Shown here piece after piece: positions 57,538 through 64,000 of a stretch of DNA of 64,000 nucleotides. Position 1 is the first letter of the stretch, and every line of letters begins with the position of its first letter. The translations under genes and the position numbers were made by a program. The DNA is taken from positions 1 to 64,000 of the forward strand of contig NBAY01000088.1 of NCBI GenBank assembly GCA_002794775.1. Direction: 5' to 3'. The notes beneath the pieces were generated by a model. It was not told the DNA's origin and made no database searches. It saw only the letters and a program-made list of their open reading frames with translations. This DNA is from Porodaedalea pini. Lineage: Eukaryota > Basidiomycota > Agaricomycetes > Hymenochaetales > Hymenochaetaceae.

Positions 57538-58943
57538 AGCTGAAGCGATCAGTGAAGGAGAAGGCCCACAATGATTGTGTGAGTAACATAATCAAGTCTA
57601 TACTGAGCTCTAAGATATCACTTGAAGTTCTTCTACAATAACATTTCTAGAAAGAAGCATGTCTTATTTCACTCAGAGTATTGTAAAGTACTTATATGAT
57701 GAAAAATCCATCAGTACATCTTTTCTTACTATATGTATTTCAGGAGGCAACTCATGGAGGTGATAAAAGATTGAGTTCATTAGTCATTAAAATGCCACAG
57801 TTTTCTTTCATTGCTAGCACAGAGTGCCTGTCATTGGCTGTCAATACTCTTCAGCCTTTGGAGATATCTTCTCTTTGCAGTCATCAACATTTTGACACAG
57901 TGAAATATTGTTGATTGAAATTTTGAACTTGCTGACTAGGACTCTATGCCATTTCGATTTATTTTGACATCCATCAATATTCTCCCTTACTAACTTGGTT
58001 TACTGCCTCCCTATTTTTCTGTTGAGAAATCTTGTAATGCTGCTCTCTGATTGGTTCATGTAGATTTTAAACATAAGAAAGCAGAAAATTTTGCTCTGAT
58101 TTTAGTACTGCATAACTTAGAGCAAAAAAAAGTGAAGGAAGATTACATGATATATCATCAAGCCCTTTTTTCTTCTTCTTAGCTGTGCACAAGGGGTATA
58201 CTCAACTGTGAGCACAACCAATGTCAGGAGTCAAACCTGAATACCACTGCTGTCATGGTCTTAAGGGGATCATCCAGTGGGAGTTTTTGACTTAACTTGC
58301 TTCCAGGGGATTATAATCCTTAATTCTGACTTCCTACTAGCTCACCACCAGTCTTTTTGATTGCCCTGTTGTCAGTAGGACTCAGCCTAGGGCTCATTAC
58401 TTTGGGAATATAGCACTATTAAACTATTATATTGTGTTTATAGATTTATTTCTAGAATTCCTCCTTCCCTTGGGAGATGAATGTATGTTTTCTCTTTACA
58501 CCATATGCTAGTGAACGTGTCTTTCAATTTACCTTGTTTTTCAATTTCAGCAACATGTATTGACTCATAGTCTATCTTTATCCTTTCAACCATGGTTTTT
58601 ATCCATTGCTTATATAGTTCTATCTTGGTGAATTCTATTTCATCAAAGACTCTTCTGTTTCTTAGTGGCCACTGTCATAGCTACTTAGACTCTAAGTCTT
58701 TACTTTCCCAATTCAATTACAAGTCAAACTGCACCGACTTTGGTTTCTGTCATAGTTACTTAAGCTTAAGTTCTAATTTTCATTAGTTATCACTCTTTGT
58801 TAACACTGATAACTGGAGTGGGGATTGATTAATGTGACTAATTACAAAGTTCAACAGATTAGATCAACTATGCAACCCCTTTTGTCACCAATCCACAATC
58901 AAGCTTCATATTTTTTTCTGTATGGCTTACCACCTCTGGCTTC
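57538..58943. other. AT-rich, CpG-poor stretch without a gene
   Basis: No coding signal. At about 58226-58245 the minus strand reads AGGTTTGACTCCTG, a Pol III B-box-like motif, but no convincing A box accompanies it. Confidence 0.5.
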
Positions 58944-60421
58944 TCATATACCCATTGGAACTTCAAAGATGGGGCATTGTTGTTTATTGTGCATATAGCT
59001 AGTGCAATAAGTGCATGTCAGTGGAATTACCACTTCAAGGGTCAGCCCATCAACCTTGATTGGTGCTGCTACCAATTTCTTGATTGCACTCAGTTTGCCA
59101 TGAATGGTCACAGACCATGAATACAACATCAGATGTGATCCAGGATGCAGAGTAACTTTTTCCTGGTTAATGTTAAGCTGACCTTGACTCTCAATGTATT
59201 CCTTCAATGCCATCAGTCACTGCTTGTTATGTTCCTGGTATATTTTGTGTTCACTGAAGTAAACATCACAATAGCAGACTACCACATTATTTGTTTTGTG
59301 ACACTCACAGAAGATGACTGCCTGTGGAACCTTCAGATTGAACACAAAGAGTTCATCCTTCAATACAGATTTCTCCACTTCAAGCAATGGTGACTTGATG
59401 GTGACCCAATGCCAGAGAGGAGATTTAAGTGCATGAGGATGCTCTAGGAATGTGTGTATCTTCATTTTATCACATTCAACAGAGATGGACATAAATGTGG
59501 CAGAGAGAGTGGCATAGACTGCACTCTTGATTAGTTCGACCTTCTTTTTGTTACATCCAAGCCCAATGCACATCATGAAGATGAACTGGTCCCACTTGTT
59601 CTTAGCCTTGTGGGCTTGTTCACTGGGGAAGAGCTCTTTCAACTCAACCCAGTGAGGTAGGTCATTATAATCCTTCCCATCAAAAAGATTTGCAACTCCA
59701 ATGTGTCAGTTCTGCCTATGAGTCCCATACTTGTTGGCCTTCTTAGCTTTCAGGGCAGTGTAGGAAAATTCCTCACTGTCTGATTTGACTTCAGGCTCTG
59801 TTATTAAGCCATTAATACTGATTTTAATGAGTTTGTGTCCAAATGCTTACCCATTGTCTGACCCATGGCTTGGTCAACCTCTATGCCATCCCCAAACAAT
59901 TCTGATGCCACCACCACTGGAGTAACTATGCCATTATGTTATTATATGCTATTAAGACAAGAAGACAAGACTCACTTGTCATTAGCTCTTTGTTAGGACC
60001 TTATTTTATTTTATTTCACCCTTTTATTATTTTCCTTCTATTTTATTCACACCTTTTTATTATATTTAACCATCATTCCTAACTGTTCTCATGTTCACAT
60101 GACCCATGATGCTCACAAAATAAATGATATAGCCTTAGATAATATTGTCTCATAGTTATTTACTTATAAGGTCAAGGAACTTGCATGAACTCCTTGTTCT
60201 GCTTTTCCTCTTACCTCTGCAATGACCTAGATCTTGAGTAAGACATGTCCTGAGTCCCTGCTCGAGTTACAGCATGTTTCCAATGTCAAAGTTAGCTGAG
60301 GCCTGCCTGGTCTAAGCTGTCTCCCAGATTTCTGCCTAACACTCTTCAAGATCAGGAGCCTTCTGCCTATCACTTCTGTGGTGAGCTTTATCTTCCTTTC
60401 CTTCTTTGCCTTTTGAGGCAC
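58944..60421 (-). pseudogene. Mobile-element-type protein with CCHC zinc knuckle, broken
   Basis: Minus-strand remnant in several pieces. A start-like piece at 60421 (MPQKAKKERKIKLTTEVIG) is cut by the solo LTR. After it, 59642-59217 reads ELFPSEQAHKAKNKWDQFIF and GLGCNKKKVELIKSAVYATL. A one-codon stop follows, and 59213-58944 continues with ITLHPGSHLMLYSW-like sequence and ends with CTYCTSYMHNKQQC, a perfect CX2CX4HX4C knuckle. CCHC knuckles are usual in gag or LINE ORF1 proteins, so this is probably a retroelement relic; no RT was found next to it. The identity of the element is unknown. Confidence 0.5.
59991..60341 (+). mobile_element. Solo LTR of the gypsy family
   Basis: A 351-bp decayed relative of the LTRs at 5834 and 12704. 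It starts TGTTAGGACC, contains the shared block CTTGTTCTGCTTTTCCTCTT and ACCTCTGCAATGACCTAG, and ends TGCCTAACA. It is flanked by perfect 5-bp repeats CTCTT (59986-59990 and 60342-60346). CpG sites of the full LTR are mostly lost. Confidence 0.87.
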
Positions 60422-61048
60422 ATAGCTGCTTCAGGACTGGACATTTGTCTCCACCCTCATGAAGATGTTTACTGCCAGTCTGCAATGGCATTCTAGTAGC
60501 AAGATAGTTTCCTATCCCTTACTTTTAATATGTCTTTTATATTTCCCTTTCTTTAAATTTCCAAGAGCAACTGTGTCACTCTTTTCCTTAGTGTCCACGC
60601 ACTCCCAGTGATTTGCAACATATCACCCTTTTATTCAGTCATATTCATTTATGAACACTCTATGTGTGTAATTACTGGGCACCACTCCAGTCACCGTGTT
60701 CCCAGTCGATCTAACAACCCGAGGTCAGATGGAGAAAGGCCGTCTTTAAGTAATCTAGCAACATTTGTAATTAGTGAATCTTAATAAAAGGTTTTGGCAG
60801 AAAGTAATAGAGGGCCTCGAGCCACCTAAGGCTGGCGGTTGCCAGGAGAGTTTGATCAAAGATAAGATGAGATTACTGGAGATGATCTGCATGGATCTGC
60901 AGTAAGGACTTATTAGGCAATATAGCTAAAATATACATTTAGGAGTCCTGACACGATCTGTCACCGTGCGTACCATGCACTGGACTTTGTGGATTCCCCA
61001 TGAGAGGCATGTGTGTCACGCGTTCATGCCTCTTGTCTGGAATCCACG
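60422..61048. other. Upstream region of the TNP2 gene
   Basis: No gene. An imperfect inverted repeat at about 60989-61047 pairs GTGGATTCC..GAGAGGCATG with CATGCCTCTTGTCTGGAATCCAC, ending just before the ATG at 61049. A terminal repeat of the DNA transposon should lie in this area or further left, but no CACTA-like end was identified. Confidence 0.5.
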
Positions 61049-64000
61049 ATGGCGAAGGCGAGCTCAGTAAGTACAATATTAATATCTTTAAATGAAAACT
61101 GCTGACCTTTACTAGAAATCAAAATCAAAAGCAATGGCCTGGTGCACCTGCCGCATATGTGTCAGGATCAAGCCAAAGGGATGGTACATCGAGGCATCGA
61201 TGCAGCGCTCACATGCGATGTGTTACCCAGCTTCTTGTGTGAGGGAGCAGAAGGAGGTTAGGGAGCCTGGTGGCTTTGCTGCTGCTGTGGCAGCAACAGC
61301 AGTTTTTACTGTTGCTGTTGCTGCTACTGGGACTCTCGCTCTTGCTGCAACGCTGGTCGCTACTGGAGCTGCTGATGCTGACGAAGTACTGGAAGTGGAG
61401 GTGGAGGATGAGGAAGGCACTGAGATGCATGGTGAAGACGGGTGCCTATATGCGCTCAACAACTGCATGGATGTCAACAACAATGGCTTCAACTTTCTGC
61501 AACCGCTGGACAAGCTGCCTGACACTCTGGAGACTCAAGAAGACAAACCATGAGGAGCAGAGGAGAGCTATGAAGATGAATACAAAGCAAGAGCGTCCTC
61601 GCTGCCCGCAAACCAGCCAACTCTGGTTTCAACCATGGACAACATCCTCTGGCATGTAGTGATGCTTCTGGTCGCATGCCTGAACCTTCGCTTTCATCTA
61701 TCTCATCGTGGCTGCTACCTTATTTTAACAGTACTTAAATGTGTATTTTTTCAACTGGGTCTCTTTTCTTCTGAAGACAAGCCTGCAAGCATGCTCAAGA
61801 CCGTTTTCAATTCTCTCGGGCTCAAGGACTGCTTCGAAACTCTTCCCATGTGCCCGATATGCCACCATGTCTTCCCAGCAAACTCTGAATCAGATCTTAG
61901 GTGTGACGTCTGCAATGAGCCGCTCTTCAAGACCAAGCTACAATTGCGTGAAGATTTTGACAGAACCGCTAAAGGAGAACAACATCTAACCTCAACGCCA
62001 GTCCTCAAGTACGCATACTGATCAATAACCAGTCAGCTCACGGAAATGCTCTCTCAGGAAGGCTTTGAAGATGCGTTGGACTCCTGGTGGCACATTCAAC
62101 AAACTCCTGGCTGGCTGAGCAATATCACACACAGTCAGATCTGGAAGATGATAGAGAGAGCTGACAGTGGCATGTTCTTCAACAGGAGTCCCAACTGCAG
62201 AGAACCAGATGCACTGTGCATTGGACTCATTGTTGCGTTTGATGGGTAAGCTTTTATTCACTTCTGTTTCATTTCATTTCGTCTCAATTGTTTCTACCCT
62301 TTCTCTCAGTTTCGGTGGCGAGCGAGGATGCAGTGGACCTAGCTATAGCTCAGGCATACTCACGCATTGTATAGCCAACTTACCATTGCACTTGAAGTGA
62401 GTAGCCGCTTGTGTATTGATGAGATTCACTATAACTAACTACTGGACTCTAGGTACCAGCCTTGTAACCTCATCCTGACCGGGCTCACGCCTGGCCTGAA
62501 AGAGCTGTCAGCCAACAAGCTACAGCACGTCCTCCACATTGATACAGATGAGAAGATATGCCTCTATGAAGAGGGTATCGTCGTTCCAACACCACAGTTT
62601 CCCAATGGTAAGCTCTCACCACTCTCTGCATCCCAGAATCTGATTGTCTCTCTGGGGAAGGCCACCAGTGCTTTGTAGTCTGTGTAGCAGCCTCCTGTGA
62701 CCACCCAGCACTCTGCCACGTCAATGGGTTTGCAGACCATTCCCATAAGCTATGCTTCTGCCCTCGATGCAAGGCAGAGTGTGATGAGCTTTGCACAAAG
62801 AAGGGGTTGACCAGTAGTAAGTATTATTATAAATACTTAATTTGACATTGTTAACAGCTTGATACATTCATTTTTAACAGAATTCGAGTGGCGTACTGCT
62901 GCTGAGCATCGTGAGAACTCTCGTAGGTACCGAGATGCTAGCTCAGACAAGTGGCCAAAGCTCTTCAAAAAAATGGGGACACGATACTTTGAGTATTTGC
63001 ATCTTCTGTATTTCAATCCCAATTCTATGAGTATAATAGATCCTATGCATAATATTCTACTCAGTATGTCTTCTCTCTTGTTCTTTCATTTACAGTAAGT
63101 ATAACATATCAATAGGTATCTGCAAAAGCCAATGGCTTGACTCATGGGTTCACCAAAAGGTTCTCCATCAACAGATGGCCAAAAAGGTGCGCGAACTTGA
63201 TCAGATACATCTGTATCTTTGAAAGGTAGTTTTTTTTTTCACTTGTGGTCTTTTTTTTTTTTCAGAATCACACTGCTCAAACTCTATAGTTTGAGATGCC
63301 TTCACGGGTCGGTCACCTCCCCAGCAAAGTTGGATATCCAGCAGGAGGCTCTCTCTCTGCTGACGAGTATAAGGTACTCGTTCTAGTATATTGCCCGGTA
63401 ATCGTAAGTTTTCTATACTTTACTCTCAATTAATCATATTTTAAATTCATCTAATAGATTCTCATCTGGAGCGAATGGAAGCTGCTTGCGCAGCTGGAGT
63501 TTGAGCGGTGAACTCACAATTGGGAGATGAAGGAGAGGCGGCGCCTGAAGCATATTGCAAAAGGCAAGGTAAAGAAAGGTGACAAGAAACTGGCAAAGAA
63601 ACTGAAACCCATCCACATGCAACCTGGTGATGTGGACAACTTCTTGAAGCTCGCAACGGCACTCAAGATAATTCTTGGGCGCTCTGTCAAGGTTGAAGAC
63701 TTACCGTGTGCACGCAGGCTTTTATACACATATCTGCAAGGTTATCTCAAGGTATTTGATGTTTTTTTTTCTACTTTCACTAGATTCTTTCCTAATTTTA
63801 TTATTAGATGCATGAAGATGATGTCAAGCCCAATCATCATTGGGTAATGCATATATTTGACCAAATTCTCGACTTTGGACCCATATATGGCTTCTGGACG
63901 TACACGACTGAATGGCTCAATAAAGTCCTCAAGAGTTATCCTACGAATAATCACAATGGCAGTGAGATTGAATCATCCTTCTTACAAGCTTTCTTCAAAG
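61049..64000 (+). CDS. tnp2: TNP2-type transposase (CACTA/EnSpm-like), 5' part
   Basis: Transposase of the TNP2 family common in mushroom genomes. Exon 1 (61049-61066) joins exon 2 (61116 on) to give MAKASSKSKSKAMAWCTC.. with CXXC pairs. Zinc-binding cysteines recur in MCPICHHVFPANSESDLRCDVC. The core has NLILTGLTPGLKELSANKLQ, EEGIVVPTPQFPNG, ALCHVNGFADHSHKLCFCPRC and SIIDPMHNILL, all close to the family pattern (GxTPGPKE, GIxVPTP, GFxSHSxxxFCxxC, DPMHNxxLG). Later LPSKVGYPAGGSLSADEYK and ..LPCARRLLYTYLQGYLK follow. Many short introns; exact exon ends were not all fixed, and a few frame breaks (such as TGA after LEFER near 63510) suggest partial decay. It runs past the right edge. Confidence 0.78.

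Noticed and set aside
58190..58320. Second SINE at 58.2 kb
   Set aside because: A B-box-like motif is present, but no A box or A-rich tail could be placed at a suitable distance.

Overview
The window looks like nuclear DNA of a filamentous basidiomycete, most likely an Agaricomycete. Genes carry several short introns of about 50-70 bp with GT..AG ends. The gene set includes a Zn2Cys6 regulator, a Cdc42-type GTPase, long-form adenylate kinase, F-box and IQ-motif proteins. The mobile DNA is typical of such genomes: a chromodomain Ty3/gypsy element and a TNP2-type (CACTA/EnSpm) transposase. Roughly half of the window is mobile or decayed sequence.

Layout. 1-0.8 kb: 5' end of a Zn2Cys6 regulator on the minus strand. 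2.1-3.3 kb: a giant hairpin and a small MITE. 3.85-16.2 kb: one host gene split by a nest of insertions. It is broken by a DNA transposon (4254-15421) that carries a decayed prolyl-tRNA synthetase (ProRS) gene. That ProRS copy is broken by a 7.3-kb gypsy element (5834-13135), whose gag holds a further ~980-bp insertion. 16.5-22.2 kb: a MITE, a small hypothetical gene, an SDR fragment, adenylate kinase and a CMD/AhpD-like gene. 22.4-36 kb: mostly pseudogenes (an unknown family, a cyclin, two HMG-box copies) around one Zn2Cys6-type regulator body without its DNA-binding domain. 36.8-40 kb: an ABC-2 membrane half and an MDR oxidoreductase. 41.8-45.8 kb: a second copy of the gene-carrying DNA transposon, with a ProRS-eIF4G-ProRS arrangement. 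46-54.6 kb: a second member of the unknown family, a DUF202 membrane protein, an IQ-motif protein, Cdc42 and an F-box protein. 55-60.4 kb: a CpG-poor tract with a perfect palindromic MITE, a third decayed family member, a zinc-knuckle pseudogene and a solo LTR. 61 kb to the end: an intron-rich TNP2-type transposase gene running off the right edge.

The main discovery candidate is the pair at 4254-15421 and 41806-45761. Both copies begin CATCAGGAAAAACCTCCC and end with its reverse complement. Both are flanked by 2-bp direct repeats (AC and TT). Both carry intron-containing pieces of essential translation genes. Removing the first copy and one AC restores the reading frame of the interrupted host gene. 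This resembles Pack-type gene-capturing transposons known from plants. No transposase is visible inside either copy. The TNP2 gene at the right edge is present but no sequence link to the pair was seen.

Evidence of CpG decay is widespread. Every in-frame stop inside the gypsy gag-pol body is a TGA that fits a CGA codon, and the differences I see between its two LTRs are all transitions. All names rest on recognition of motifs by eye; no database search was run.
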